A stretch of DNA of 64,000 nucleotides from Tepidimonas alkaliphilus (GTDB lineage Bacteria; Pseudomonadota; Gammaproteobacteria; Burkholderiales; Burkholderiaceae_C): positions 62,001 through 126,000 of the forward strand of contig NZ_VJNB01000005.1 of the NCBI RefSeq assembly GCF_007556595.1, written 5' to 3'. The notes beneath the pieces are model-generated. The model worked only from the letters and a program-made list of their open reading frames with translations, ran no database searches and was not told the DNA's origin. Below, piece after piece: positions 16,815-28,387 of the stretch; the first letter of the stretch is position 1, and each line of letters opens with the position of its first letter. The translations under genes were made by a program, and so were the position numbers.

Positions 16815-16840
16815 CTTGAAAGTGGCGGGTTTGCCCCAAG
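16815..16840 (+). promoter_or_regulatory. Sigma-32 (RpoH) heat-shock promoter
   Basis: CTTGAAA at 16815-16821 and CCCCAAG at 16834-16840, separated by 12 bases, closely match the sigma-32 consensus (CTTGAAA, 11-16 bases, CCCCATNT). The site is 72 bases ahead of the grpE ATG and in the right orientation to drive grpE-dnaK-dnaJ. A perfect dyad TTCGTT-TG-AACGAA at 16871-16884 lies in the leader and could form an mRNA hairpin or bind a protein. Confidence 0.8.
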
Positions 16841-16912
16841 TTAACGGCAGTTGAATCCATCGTTCGATCGTTCGTTTGAACGAAGCTTGTCCTGCCTTTT
16901 GCCCTCGACACC

Positions 16913-17506
16913 ATGACCGAGCACACCCACTCCGATTCGACCCCCGCGCCCGAGCAAGCCGAACAAGCTTGCCCGCCAGCGCCGCAGACCGATGGCGCCA
17001 CGCCGACGGCCGCTGCCCAGGCGGAAACGCCGCCGCCAGCCGAGGCAGCTCACGCGGAATTGGCGGCGCTGCGGCAACGCGTGGCCGAACTTAACGACCA
17101 GCTGCTGCGCGCGCTGGCCGACGCCGACAACACGCGCCGCCGCGCCGAGGAGGAAATGGCCAAGGCGCGCAAGTTCGCGGTGGAGCAGTTGGCCGAAAGC
17201 TTGCTGCCGGTGGTGGACAGCTTGGAGGCCGGCCTCAACGTGCAAGAGGCCACGCTTGAGCAATTGCGCGAAGGCATGCAGGCCACGCTGCGGCAGCTGG
17301 TGAGCGCCCTGCAGCGGCACAAAATCACGCCGATTGCGCCGGCGGCGGGCGAGCGCTTCGACCCGCATCAGCACCAAGCCATCAGCATGGTGCCGGCCGA
17401 GCAGCCGGCCAACACCGTGGTGGCCACGCTGCAGAAGGGCTACCTGATCCATGAGCGCGTACTGCGCCCGGCGCTGGTCACGGTGGCCGCGCCGGCCAGC
17501 GCGTGA
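16913..17506 (+). CDS. grpE: Nucleotide exchange factor GrpE
   Basis: Cochaperone that releases ADP from DnaK. 197 residues, normal length. A disordered, Pro/Ala/Glu-rich N-terminus (to about residue 45) precedes the long coiled-coil helix with [41 protein letters not shown], the family signature. The C-terminal beta wing contains [14 protein letters not shown] and [23 protein letters not shown]. It is first of the grpE-dnaK-dnaJ operon behind a sigma-32 promoter. Confidence 0.97.
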   Translation: MTEHTHSDSTPAPEQAEQACPPAPQTDGATPTAAAQAETPPPAEAAHAELAALRQRVAELNDQLLRALADADNTRRRAEEEMAKARKFAVEQLAESLLPVVDSLEAGLNVQEATLEQLREGMQATLRQLVSALQRHKITPIAPAAGERFDPHQHQAISMVPAEQPANTVVATLQKGYLIHERVLRPALVTVAAPASA

Positions 17507-17602
17507 CCTCTTGAAACCCGCGCGCGCGGCCACCAGATACGCGGCAGACCGTAACGCAAGCGCGGTGGCCCGCCACCGCATCCAGCAAGGAGCATTCGCA
17601 TC

Positions 17603-19531
<1,929 letters not shown>

Positions 19532-19562
19532 GCGCAGCGCCGGCTTTCGACCCTGATGCAAC

Positions 19563-19599
19563 GCCGCGCGGGGGCGCACAAGCACCCGGCGCGGCTTTT
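19563..19599 (+). terminator. Intrinsic terminator/attenuator between dnaK and dnaJ
   Basis: A GC-rich stem, GCCGCGC (19563-19569) against GCGCGGC (19589-19595), is followed directly by TTTTG. The inner loop can add further G-C pairs (GGGG with CCC). The short T run suggests partial termination, lowering dnaJ transcript relative to dnaK. Confidence 0.6.
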
Positions 19600-19628
19600 G
19601 TCCACCTCGCGACGCACCGACAACTCCC

Positions 19629-20762
19629 ATGGCCAAGCGCGACTACTACGACGTTCTGGGTGTGCCCCGCAACGCCAGCGACGACGACATCAAAAAAGCC
19701 TATCGCAAGCTGGCGATGAAGTACCACCCGGACCGCAACCAGGGTGAGGCCGCCAAGACTGCCGAAGAAAAATTCAAAGAAGTCAAAGAGGCTTACGAAA
19801 TCTTGTCCGACCCCGACAAGCGCGCGGCTTACGACCGCTACGGTCACGCCGGGGTCGATCCGACCATGCGCGCCAGCGCCGGCGCCAGCGACGGCTTTGC
19901 CGGCTTCACCGAAGCGTTCGGCGATATCTTCGGCGATCTGTTTGGCGCTGCGCGCGGCGGACGCGGACGCCAGGTGTATCGCGGCGCCGATCTCTCTTAC
20001 ACCCTCGAAATCACGCTGGAGGAAGCCGCCCGCGGCAAAGAGGCGCAAATTCGCGTGCCCAGTTGGGACACCTGCGACACCTGCGGCGGCAGCGGCGCCA
20101 AGCCCGGCACCAGCGTCAAAACCTGCCCGACCTGCCACGGGCACGGCGTGGTGCAAATCCGTCAGGGCTTCTTTAGCGTGCAGCAGACCTGCCCGCACTG
20201 CCGCGGCAGCGGCAAGATCATCCCCGAGCCCTGCCCCACCTGCCACGGCGAGGGGCGCGTCAAGCGCCACAAGACGCTGGAAATCAAAATCCCGGCTGGC
20301 ATCGACGACGGCATGCGCATCCGCTCCAGCGGCAACGGCGAGCCGGGCCGCAACGGCGGCCCGCCCGGCGACCTCTACATCGAAATCCGGGTGCGGCGGC
20401 ACGACATTTTCGAGCGCGACGGCGACGACCTGCACGTGCAGGTGCCGGTCAGCATCACCACCGCAGCGCTGGGCGGCGAGGTGGAAATTCCGACGCTGGA
20501 CGGGCAAAAAGCCGTGATCGAGATTCCGGAAGGCACGCAAACGGGCAAGACCTTCCGCCTGCGCGGTCGCGGCATCAAAGGCGTGCGCTCCAGCTACCCT
20601 GGCGACCTCTACGCGCACATCGTGGTGGAAACCCCGGTCAAGCTCACCGAGCACCAGCGCCGGCTGCTGCGCGAGCTGGATGAGTCGTTCCGCAAAGGCG
20701 GCACGCGCCACAGCCCGCACGAAAAAAGCTGGTTCGAAAAAGCGCGCGATTTTTTCTCTTGA
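19629..20762 (+). CDS. dnaJ: Chaperone protein DnaJ (Hsp40)
   Basis: Class A J-domain cochaperone, 377 residues. The J domain (residues 1-70) holds the HPD motif in [12 protein letters not shown] Gly/Phe-rich linker follows ([21 protein letters not shown]). The zinc-finger region has four CXXCXGXG repeats: [24 protein letters not shown] and CPTCHGEG. The C-terminal peptide-binding domain includes [22 protein letters not shown]. It stimulates DnaK ATPase and delivers substrates, and is the last gene of the operon, 97 bases after dnaK with an attenuator between. Confidence 0.98.
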   Translation: MAKRDYYDVLGVPRNASDDDIKKAYRKLAMKYHPDRNQGEAAKTAEEKFKEVKEAYEILSDPDKRAAYDRYGHAGVDPTMRASAGASDGFAGFTEAFGDIFGDLFGAARGGRGRQVYRGADLSYTLEITLEEAARGKEAQIRVPSWDTCDTCGGSGAKPGTSVKTCPTCHGHGVVQIRQGFFSVQQTCPHCRGSGKIIPEPCPTCHGEGRVKRHKTLEIKIPAGIDDGMRIRSSGNGEPGRNGGPPGDLYIEIRVRRHDIFERDGDDLHVQVPVSITTAALGGEVEIPTLDGQKAVIEIPEGTQTGKTFRLRGRGIKGVRSSYPGDLYAHIVVETPVKLTEHQRRLLRELDESFRKGGTRHSPHEKSWFEKARDFFS

Positions 20763-20763
20763 T

Positions 20764-20811
20764 GGGCAGGCGGTGGCGGCGCTGAGAAGCGCGCAGCCGG
20801 CTGCCCGCTTT
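20764..20811 (+). terminator. Possible terminator after dnaJ
   Basis: GGGCAG (20764-20769) can pair with CTGCCC (20801-20806), with an inner GCGC-TGAGAA-GCGC stem, followed by the weak T tract GCTTTCC. It is located immediately past the dnaJ stop and before a convergent gene. The T run is short, so efficiency is uncertain. Confidence 0.4.
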
Positions 20812-20889
20812 CCAAGCCTGCGCTGCCAGGGCAAGCCAGCCGTCCATCAGGCCGCGTGCGTTGCCCCCCCCGCGTCAAAAAGCCCCCGC

Positions 20890-21687
20890 TTAAAGCGCGG
20901 CTTGCTGCGCCCAATACGAAGGCAGCCGCAGATGGTATTCCGCGGAGCTGGCATCCGTGACAAAAAAGCCGTGCAGCCCCTGCTGGCGCACGAAATCGTA
21001 CACGGGGCGCAGCGCCTCGGGCGGCGCTGAATACACGATCAAATGGCTGCGCGCGCGCCAGGGCCGCAGCGCATCCGGGAAGCGATACGCCGAAAACGCC
21101 GTCCAGCGGTCTTCAAACACCACGATTTCCACCGCCGGGTCGAGCCGAAAATAACCTGCATCCGGCGTCGTGCCCGGATTGAGCACGATCAAACCGCCCG
21201 GCTGCAGCCGCCGCCAGCCGGCGATCAAATCGGCGTAATACGCCAAACCGCTGGGCTGCGCAGCCACTTCATCGACAAACAGATGGCGCACGCCGTAAAG
21301 CTGATCCCAGCGCGCCGCCGCATCCAGCACCGCAGCCAGCGGCACGCGGGTGTAATCAGTGGCCACATAACCCAACACTTCGTGCCCGCCCTGGCGCGCC
21401 AGCGCGATCGAGCTGGCCAAGGTCTCATCGCGGCGGCTGCCGGGGCCGCTGGCGGCGTTGGCGATGATCCAGTGCGCCGGATCGCGCGGGGCGCTCACCG
21501 CGGCCCACAGCGCGGCGTCGCGGAAATACGCCGGCACCAGCAGCCGCGGTCGCACGATCGCAGGCGCCGGCGCCTCATCGCCGCCGCCACAACCGGTCAA
21601 TCCGCCGGCCGCCCAACCCAAGCCGGCGGCCAGCAAGCCACGACGTTTCAAACCAGGAACGAATTCGACCTTTTGGCGCCGCATCAT
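20890..21687 (-). CDS. Spherulation-specific family 4 (spherulin-4-like) lipoprotein
   Basis: Predicted outer- or inner-membrane lipoprotein of 265 residues. The N-terminus has a lipobox, GGLTGCGGGDEAPAP, with the lipidated Cys near residue 33. The body is a TIM-barrel-like domain recognisable by RLLVPAYFRD, HWIIANAASGPGSRRDETLASSI, LFVDEVAAQPSGLAYY, GLIVLNPGTTPDAGYF and VEIVVFEDRW. This is the spherulin-4 pattern, related to alpha-1,4-galactosaminidase-type glycoside hydrolases. The acidic residues in DEVA and FED are candidate catalytic groups. It is divergent from pelA across 158 bases, so it may be a surface hydrolase acting on the Pel polymer. This is inference. Confidence 0.8.
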   Translation of the reverse strand: MMRRQKVEFVPGLKRRGLLAAGLGWAAGGLTGCGGGDEAPAPAIVRPRLLVPAYFRDAALWAAVSAPRDPAHWIIANAASGPGSRRDETLASSIALARQGGHEVLGYVATDYTRVPLAAVLDAAARWDQLYGVRHLFVDEVAAQPSGLAYYADLIAGWRRLQPGGLIVLNPGTTPDAGYFRLDPAVEIVVFEDRWTAFSAYRFPDALRPWRARSHLIVYSAPPEALRPVYDFVRQQGLHGFFVTDASSAEYHLRLPSYWAQQAAL

Positions 21688-21845
21688 CGGAATGCCCTTT
21701 TTGAAGAGGGATCAACTGCCCAACCGCAATTATCCTGCTCTATTGTCACGAAACCATCGTAACCCAAGCCATCGCCGCGCGTTGATGAAAAGCAATCAAA
21801 CTTGACTGACGCTGAGGCAATTTTCTGGATAAGATAATAGGTTTT

Positions 21846-24581
21846 ATGTTCGCGAACTTTATTCGGCTAAGCCTCAGCTTGCTGACGCTGCTGGCCCCCT
21901 TCGGCGGCTGGGCGCAGGCGCCGTCGGTGGCGTTCTACTACGGCGCGGCTTGGCGCCCCGAGCTGGCGGCGTTCGACATCGTGGTGCTGGAGCCCGCTCA
22001 CGGCCACGATCCGCAACGCCTGCGCGCGCCGGGGATGGAGCCGTTCGCTTATGTCAGCGTAGGGGAGCTGCCCGACAGCCATCCCGCCGCCGCGCAGGCC
22101 TCGGCGGGTTGCCTGTCGGCGGTGCGCAACCCGCACTGGGGCGGACGGATCTGGAGCCATGCCGAGGCGGCGTGCCGCGGGTTCTGGATCGAGCAGGTTT
22201 TTACGCCGCTGTGGCAGCGCGGCTGGCGCGGATTTTTCCTTGACACGCTGGACAGCTTCCGGCTCGACCCGCAACTGGACCCCCTCCAGCAGCAAGCCGG
22301 GCTGGTGGAACTCATCCGCGCCATCAAGCAACGCGCCCCGCAGGCGCGCCTGATGCTCAACCGCGGCTTTGAGCTGTTGCCGCAGGTGGCCGACGCGGTG
22401 GAGCTGGTGGCGGCGGAATCGCTGCTGCACCGCTTTGACGCCGCCCGCGGCGCCTACGGCCCCACCACCGAGGCCGACCAGCAATGGCTGCTGCAGCAGC
22501 TGCGCCAAGTGCAGCAGCGCCATGGCAAGCCGGTGGTGGTGATCGACTATGTTGCGCCCACCGAACGCGCGCAAGCCCGCGAGCTGGCCGCCCGCATCGA
22601 GCAGCTGGGCTTCATCCCCTACGTCACCGACGGGCTGTTGCAAGGCGTCGGCGTTGGACGGGTGGAAAGCCTGCCGCGCACGCTGCTGATCCTGCTGGAT
22701 CGCCAGCGCCACCCCGATCTGCAGACCACGCCGATGCTGCGCTGGCTCGACATGCCGGCTCAGTATCTGGGTTACCGCACCGAAGTGGTGTCGCTGCAGG
22801 GTCCGTATCCGCAAGAGCCGCTGAGCGGTCATGTGGCCGGCATCATCGTTTGGGGTCAGGGCGCCGTGAATGACCCCACGGGTCTGCAAACCTTCCTGCG
22901 CCGCGCGCGCGCCCAGGGGTTGCCGATCTTGGTGCTGAACGATTGGGCATTCGATCCACGTGTGCTGGATCCTGCCCTGCGCACGGTGCGCATCGCGGCG
23001 CAAACTCCGCTGCAGCACGAGCGGCTCGGTGTCGAAACGCGCCCGCCGGCCCGGCTGCCGGGGCCGGTCACAGGTCTGGCTGGCCCTGATCTGCGCCGCT
23101 GGGCCTGGGCGGGGCCGGGAACGCTGGTGGGCACCGCGCCGTGGGGCGGCTTTGCGCTGCAGCCCGCGCTGCTGGATTTTGTGCCCGGTTTCAAGCAGAT
23201 GCGCTGGCTGGTCGATCCGTTTGCGCTGCTGACCGAGGCGCTGCGGCTGCCGCCGATGCCGGTGCCGGATGTCACCACCGAAAGCGGTCGGCGGCTGCTG
23301 ACCATTCACATCGACGGCGACGGCTTCGTCAACCGCGGCGAGTGGCCCGAGCGTCCCTTGGCCGGCGAGGTGTTGCGGCGCTTTATCGAGCGGCACCCTT
23401 GGCCGCACAGCATGTCGCTGATCGAAGCCGAGCTTTCCCCGCAAGGCCCTTACCCTGAAACGGCCGAAGAGGCGCAACGCATCGCGCGCCGCCTGTTCGA
23501 GCTGCCATGGGTGGAAGCCGCCACCCACACCTTCAGCCACCCTTACCGCTGGCAGCCGCTCGAACAAGCCGCGCGCAACGATGAGGATGTCACTGAGCTG
23601 AACTACAACCTGATCATCCCCGGCTACCAATTCGACCTGCAGCGCGAGGTCGAAGGCAGCGCCGCTTTCATTCGTCGCCTGCTGCCGCCGGGCAAGGACG
23701 TGCGGCTGCTGTTCTGGTCGGGCGACTGCAACCCGAGCGCCGCCCAGATCGCCCACGTGCGCCGCGCCGGCCTGCTCAACCTCAACGGCGGCGACACCCT
23801 CAAAAGCCAGCAATGCCCAAGCCTGACCTGCGTGGCGCCCATGGGCATCGTCAAGGACGGGCAGTTGCAGGTCTATGCCCCGCTGGCCAACGAAAACCTC
23901 TACACCAACCTGTGGACCGGGCCGTTCTGGGGCTATCAACGCGTCATCGAAACGCTGGAGCTGACCGAGTTGCCCCGCCGTCTGAAGCCCGCAAGCATTT
24001 ACTACCACACCTACTCCGCCTCCAAACCCGCCTCGCTGCAGGCGCTGGAAAAGGTTTATGCCTGGGCGCGCACGCAGCCGCTGCATCCGCAGCCGGTCAG
24101 CGCTTACGTGCGCAAGGTCGAGGATTTCTTTGAGCATTTCGCGGTGGCGCGGCTGCCCGACGGCCGCTGGCTGCTCAAGGGCCGTGGCGACGTGCGCACC
24201 GTGCGCCTGCCAACCGGCAGCCGCCCCGACTGGGCGCGCAGCGCGGGTGTGGCCGGCTACACCGATCACCCGTCCGGCACTTACCTGCATCTGGCCGCGC
24301 TGCCGGCCCAACTGGCGCTGCGCGAGGCCACCGACGCCGACGACATGCCGTATCTCATCAGCGCCAACGCCGCGATCGGTCAGCCCCAAGCGGTGGCAGG
24401 GCAGCGCTGGCGCTGGACGCTGCAAGGCCACGTCCCCGTTGAAGCCGAATGGCACCTGCCAGACGGCTGTCGCCTCCATCCCGCCACCCCTGCCACAGCG
24501 ACCTCATCCGCGGGTCGCCTCGTCCGCGTCACAAGCCCCCATGCCACGGTCACCCTGGACATCGACTGCCCGCGCCGCTGA
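21846..24581 (+). CDS. pelA: Pel polysaccharide deacetylase/hydrolase PelA
   Basis: Periplasmic enzyme that partially deacetylates, and can cleave, the GalNAc-rich Pel polymer during export. 911 residues with a Sec signal ending GGWAQA. The N-terminal hydrolase domain (GH166-like) contains VAFYYGAAWRPELAAFD and a likely catalytic Glu191 in ELVAAESLL. A middle Rossmann-like domain follows. The deacetylase domain (CE18-like) carries HIDGDGF with D490/D492 and the zinc motif HTFSH with H561 and H565. A C-terminal beta domain completes it. The ATG at 21846 is preceded by an AT-rich GATAAT stretch. pelB begins within its last codons, in another frame. Confidence 0.9.
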   Translation: MFANFIRLSLSLLTLLAPFGGWAQAPSVAFYYGAAWRPELAAFDIVVLEPAHGHDPQRLRAPGMEPFAYVSVGELPDSHPAAAQASAGCLSAVRNPHWGGRIWSHAEAACRGFWIEQVFTPLWQRGWRGFFLDTLDSFRLDPQLDPLQQQAGLVELIRAIKQRAPQARLMLNRGFELLPQVADAVELVAAESLLHRFDAARGAYGPTTEADQQWLLQQLRQVQQRHGKPVVVIDYVAPTERAQARELAARIEQLGFIPYVTDGLLQGVGVGRVESLPRTLLILLDRQRHPDLQTTPMLRWLDMPAQYLGYRTEVVSLQGPYPQEPLSGHVAGIIVWGQGAVNDPTGLQTFLRRARAQGLPILVLNDWAFDPRVLDPALRTVRIAAQTPLQHERLGVETRPPARLPGPVTGLAGPDLRRWAWAGPGTLVGTAPWGGFALQPALLDFVPGFKQMRWLVDPFALLTEALRLPPMPVPDVTTESGRRLLTIHIDGDGFVNRGEWPERPLAGEVLRRFIERHPWPHSMSLIEAELSPQGPYPETAEEAQRIARRLFELPWVEAATHTFSHPYRWQPLEQAARNDEDVTELNYNLIIPGYQFDLQREVEGSAAFIRRLLPPGKDVRLLFWSGDCNPSAAQIAHVRRAGLLNLNGGDTLKSQQCPSLTCVAPMGIVKDGQLQVYAPLANENLYTNLWTGPFWGYQRVIETLELTELPRRLKPASIYYHTYSASKPASLQALEKVYAWARTQPLHPQPVSAYVRKVEDFFEHFAVARLPDGRWLLKGRGDVRTVRLPTGSRPDWARSAGVAGYTDHPSGTYLHLAALPAQLALREATDADDMPYLISANAAIGQPQAVAGQRWRWTLQGHVPVEAEWHLPDGCRLHPATPATATSSAGRLVRVTSPHATVTLDIDCPRR

Positions 24582-27500
24582 GCGCCCGGCGCGCGCCGTG
24601 CCGCCCTGGGGCATCGCTTTGCTGGTGCTCGGGGTGGTGGCGGCGCTGGCGGCGCTGCAGTGGCGGCAACACGCTGGCGACTCCAACCGCCAGATTCAGG
24701 CATTGGATCGCCTCGTGCAAGCGGCCGCCTCGGAAGACCCGCGTTCGGACCCAGTGGCCCTGATGGCCGAAGTCGAACGCCTTTTGCAGGAACGCCGCCC
24801 GGCTGAGGCGCTGGCGCTGCTGACGGCGCTGCAAACTCAAGGCAGCCCGGATCAGCAAGCGTGGGCGCGGCAGCGCGCCTGGTACGCGCGCTGGCAGCTT
24901 TGGCACGCGCAGGGCTGCGCCGCCCCGAACATCCACGCGGCGGCGGAATGTGAGGCCGACGCCGACGCGCTCACCGCCGACGCTTGGCCCTTGCTGCGCG
25001 AGTCCGAAACCAGGCTGCCTGCCGCCATGCGCGAACTGTTGCAGCAATGGCTGTGGCAGCGCGCGCCGCTGGCCCAGCTGCAAGCGCACGCGTCAGCGCT
25101 CACCGCTGCCGACCCCGCGGCCGCGCCGCTGCCGCAGGCGTTGAGCCGCGCCGCCCAGGCCGCGCTGGCGGCAGGTCTGCAGCGGCGCAGCGCGGAGCTG
25201 TGGCTTTGGGCCGCTGAAGCCAGCCCACCCGGCGCAGCGCGGTTGCACGCCTGGGGCCAGGCGTTGCGCGCACTGGAAAGCGCCGGGCAATGGCCGCTGC
25301 TGCTGCGCTGGCTGCAAGACCACGAAGATTGGTTTGTCCACGACCGCCAAGGCTTGCTCGAGGCGGTGCGGCTCAGCCGCGCCGCGGGTCAACCGCAGTT
25401 GGCGTTGCGCTACGTCAACAAGTTGCTGGCCCTCACCGAGCGGACGGCCCCCGCGCCGACACCGCCGGCAGCCCGCTTGAGCGACGCTACCGCCCTGCCC
25501 GGATCGGCGCTGGGCCCACGGCTGTGGGCATGGCAGCGCGCGCAGGCGCACGCCGGCGCCTGGCCCGGCGGCTGGCGGCGCGCCGCCTGGCCGGCATCGG
25601 GGCCGACGTCGGAAACGGCGCCCTCTTCTCGGTCTGCGCCTAACGTCAAGCCGAGCCTCGACTTGGAGGTGATGGAGCTGGCCTACCAAGTCTTCCTGGA
25701 AAACCGCAAGCTCGACGACGCGCTGGCGCTGGCGCAGCGCGTCGCGCAGCAGCGCCCTGACGACCTGCGCTGGCAGCGCCGGCTGGCGCAAGTGGCGGAA
25801 TGGAACCAACGCCCCGAGCTGGCGCTGGATGCGTGGTGGCAGGCGGCGCGCTTAAGCGACGAACCCGCCGCCTGGGAAGCCGTGCGACGCCTCTCGATCG
25901 GCCTGTTGCGCGACGACGCCTACGTCGCCTACCTGCAGCAGCGGCTGCAGCGTCAACCTTCGGAAACCGCCACCTGGCTGGAGCTGGCCAGCGTGCAGGA
26001 ACGCTTGGGCGACCCGGAGGCCGCCTGGCAAACGCTGCAGCGCGGCTGGCAGCAGCTGCCCGATGCGGCGCTGGCGCGCGCCTTGGCCGAACTGGCCGAA
26101 CGACTGGGCCGCACGCGTGAGGCCATCGTCTGGTGGAACCGCAGTGCGGCGCCTCCATGGCCGGCGGAGCTGGCGCAGCGCGTGGCGTTGCTGCACCTGC
26201 TGCTCGACGAACGCGAGCAAGCGCTGGCCGTGCTGCGTCAGGCGCTGGAGCCGCAGACCGACACCCCTGAAGCCGACGACTACCGCCGGCTGCGTGCCGA
26301 GCTGGCGCTGGAAAGCGGCGACGCCGACGATGCCAGCCGCCAACTGCGCGCCTTGGCCGAGCGGCCCCAAGCCAGCGCGCAAGACCTGGCCGACTGGGAA
26401 TACGCCCTTGAGGTGGCCGGGCGCGAACTGGAAGCCGCGCAGGCCGCAGCCCTGCTATGGCACCGTCATCAGCAGGAAGAGGCGCTGATACGCGCCCTCA
26501 CCCGCTGGCAAAACCACGCCCGGCTGGATGCAGCGCAAACGCTGCTGGCCTCGCTGACCGAAGGGCAACGCGCCCAGCTGGAGCGCAACCCGCGCTACCT
26601 GGTGGCCGCCGCACGCCAAGCGTGGCAAACCGGTCAATGGCCCGAGGCGCGCCGCCTCTACGGCCTGGCGCTGCAACGCGCGCCGCAAGACGCCGACATC
26701 GTCGAGGCCGCCCTTTGGTTCACCCTCGACACCCAGGACGTGGCTGCGGTGCGCCGCCACTGGAGCCGCCACGGCGCCGTGGTGCAAGACCGGCTGGAGC
26801 TGCGCGTGGCGGTGGCCCTCACGCTGGGCGACGTGGCCGAAGCGTGGCGCCTGACCGCCCCCACCCTGCGCGAGCGGCGCCACGACCCACTGTGGCTGAC
26901 TCAGGCCGCCGACATCCTGCAAGCGCTGGATCGGCACGACGAAGCCTGGCAACTGCGGCTGCACACCTGGCGCCAACTGCGCCGCCAGCCGCTGGCGCCG
27001 CAGACCATGCTGCCGATCCTGCGCGCGCGGCTGAGCGCCTTTTTGCAGCCCGGCGACGCCGAATGGGCCGCGCTGCGCGAGGTGGCGGCGCTGCCCGATA
27101 CCGCGGCAGCCCGCAGCGTGCTGCTCGCGCAGTGGATTCAGCGCGGCCAATACTCGGCGGCGCGCGCCTGGATGCTGCGCCATGTCGCGCCAGGTCTGGC
27201 CCAGCCCGGCTGGGCTGAGCTGGCGGTTGCGCTGGCCGAGGACGACCGCGAGGCCCTGCAGCGCCTGCTGGAGGACCCGCGCCCGCTGCCGCGGCGCGAC
27301 GTGGTGCAAGCCGCCCGACGGCTGGACGAAGCGCAAGCCGCCACGCTGGCCGCCGAGGGGCTGGAGCGCTACCCCGACGACGACCTGCTGCACGAGCAAT
27401 GGGTGGCCCTCACGCGCAGCCAACGCAACCGTTTCAGCGTGGAGCTGCAACGCACCGAGCGGCCCGCCTGGGACGAGCTGCAAACGTTGCTGCATTGGCA

Positions 27501-28347
27501 AGCGCTGCTGACCCCGCACCTGCGCTTCAGCGTCAACCTGCAGCGCTTCGAGCGCTCGCTGCAGCGGCCCGACTTGCTGGCCGCGGTGCCAGACGAACGC
27601 CAGCTGCAGCTGCGTCTGGACGCCGGCGACGCGCGCGAATCCTGGCAGTGGCGCTTGGGCTGGCTGGAAGCGCTGGGCACGCACGCCTCGCTGGGCTTGC
27701 GCTGGCAGCGCCGCTGGGATCGCCTGCAGCTCGGCTTGGAAGCCGGCTGGGCCGAGCCGGCCAGCGCCAGCGACAACCTGCGCCTGATCGGGCTGCAAGA
27801 CTGGCTCGGCGCCGACCTGGTCTGGCCGCTGCAGCCCACGCTGGCGCTCAACGTGCGCGCCAGCGCCGCGCGCTGGCGGGCGCAGCCTGGCGGGGTCACG
27901 CTTGGCCGCGGCCAGCGTCTGGACGCGATCCTGAGCTGGCAGGCCGAAGCCAACCCGCACGGCCTGCGCATCGATCTGGGCTGGAACCGCCAGCGCTACC
28001 GCGCCGCCGACCCCAACGACCTGCCGGCGCTGCGCGCGCTGCTGCCAGCTGGCGCCACGCTGTTTGCGCCGGACGCCTTCGTGCCGCGCAGCCGCACGCA
28101 GTGGGCGCTGACCGTCAGCCACGGGCTGACGTTGCAGGCCGAGCCGCGCCGCGGCTGGCTGCCGTATGCGGCGCTGACCTGGTCCACCGACAGCGAACTC
28201 GGCGCCGGCGTTGGCGGCCAATTCGGCCTTGCGGGCAGCGTGCTGGGCCATGATCGCGGCCTGATCGGGCTGCAGCTCGACCGCAACCTCGGCGCCAACC
28301 CCGGCCTGACCCGCCGCCTGCTGCTGCGCTATTGGGCCGACCTCTGA
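24541..28347 (+). CDS. pelB: Pel export outer-membrane porin/TPR scaffold PelB
   Basis: Large protein that anchors in the inner membrane, spans the periplasm with TPR helices and forms the outer-membrane export barrel. From the ATG at 24541 it has 1268 residues and overlaps pelA by 41 bases; a GTG at 24598 would give 1249. One transmembrane helix (WGIALLVLGVVAALAALQW) is followed by about 900 residues of Ala/Leu-rich helical repeats, such as WLELASVQERLGDPEAAWQTL. The last 280 residues alternate polar and aromatic positions like a beta barrel (LQLRLDAGDARESWQWRLGWL) and end LLLRYWADL. Length and order match PelB of Pseudomonas. The start codon remains uncertain. Confidence 0.87.
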   Translation: MPRSPWTSTARAAERPARAVPPWGIALLVLGVVAALAALQWRQHAGDSNRQIQALDRLVQAAASEDPRSDPVALMAEVERLLQERRPAEALALLTALQTQGSPDQQAWARQRAWYARWQLWHAQGCAAPNIHAAAECEADADALTADAWPLLRESETRLPAAMRELLQQWLWQRAPLAQLQAHASALTAADPAAAPLPQALSRAAQAALAAGLQRRSAELWLWAAEASPPGAARLHAWGQALRALESAGQWPLLLRWLQDHEDWFVHDRQGLLEAVRLSRAAGQPQLALRYVNKLLALTERTAPAPTPPAARLSDATALPGSALGPRLWAWQRAQAHAGAWPGGWRRAAWPASGPTSETAPSSRSAPNVKPSLDLEVMELAYQVFLENRKLDDALALAQRVAQQRPDDLRWQRRLAQVAEWNQRPELALDAWWQAARLSDEPAAWEAVRRLSIGLLRDDAYVAYLQQRLQRQPSETATWLELASVQERLGDPEAAWQTLQRGWQQLPDAALARALAELAERLGRTREAIVWWNRSAAPPWPAELAQRVALLHLLLDEREQALAVLRQALEPQTDTPEADDYRRLRAELALESGDADDASRQLRALAERPQASAQDLADWEYALEVAGRELEAAQAAALLWHRHQQEEALIRALTRWQNHARLDAAQTLLASLTEGQRAQLERNPRYLVAAARQAWQTGQWPEARRLYGLALQRAPQDADIVEAALWFTLDTQDVAAVRRHWSRHGAVVQDRLELRVAVALTLGDVAEAWRLTAPTLRERRHDPLWLTQAADILQALDRHDEAWQLRLHTWRQLRRQPLAPQTMLPILRARLSAFLQPGDAEWAALREVAALPDTAAARSVLLAQWIQRGQYSAARAWMLRHVAPGLAQPGWAELAVALAEDDREALQRLLEDPRPLPRRDVVQAARRLDEAQAATLAAEGLERYPDDDLLHEQWVALTRSQRNRFSVELQRTERPAWDELQTLLHWQALLTPHLRFSVNLQRFERSLQRPDLLAAVPDERQLQLRLDAGDARESWQWRLGWLEALGTHASLGLRWQRRWDRLQLGLEAGWAEPASASDNLRLIGLQDWLGADLVWPLQPTLALNVRASAARWRAQPGGVTLGRGQRLDAILSWQAEANPHGLRIDLGWNRQRYRAADPNDLPALRALLPAGATLFAPDAFVPRSRTQWALTVSHGLTLQAEPRRGWLPYAALTWSTDSELGAGVGGQFGLAGSVLGHDRGLIGLQLDRNLGANPGLTRRLLLRYWADL

Positions 28348-28387
28348 CTTGGACTTGACCTCGATGAGACTCTATAAGGAACCCGCC

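Noticed and set aside
21820-21845. TTGACT and TAAGAT-like boxes before pelA as a sigma-70 promoter
   Set aside because: The spacing is 22 bases or more, and the -10-like box would put the transcript start at the start codon. Not strong enough to list.
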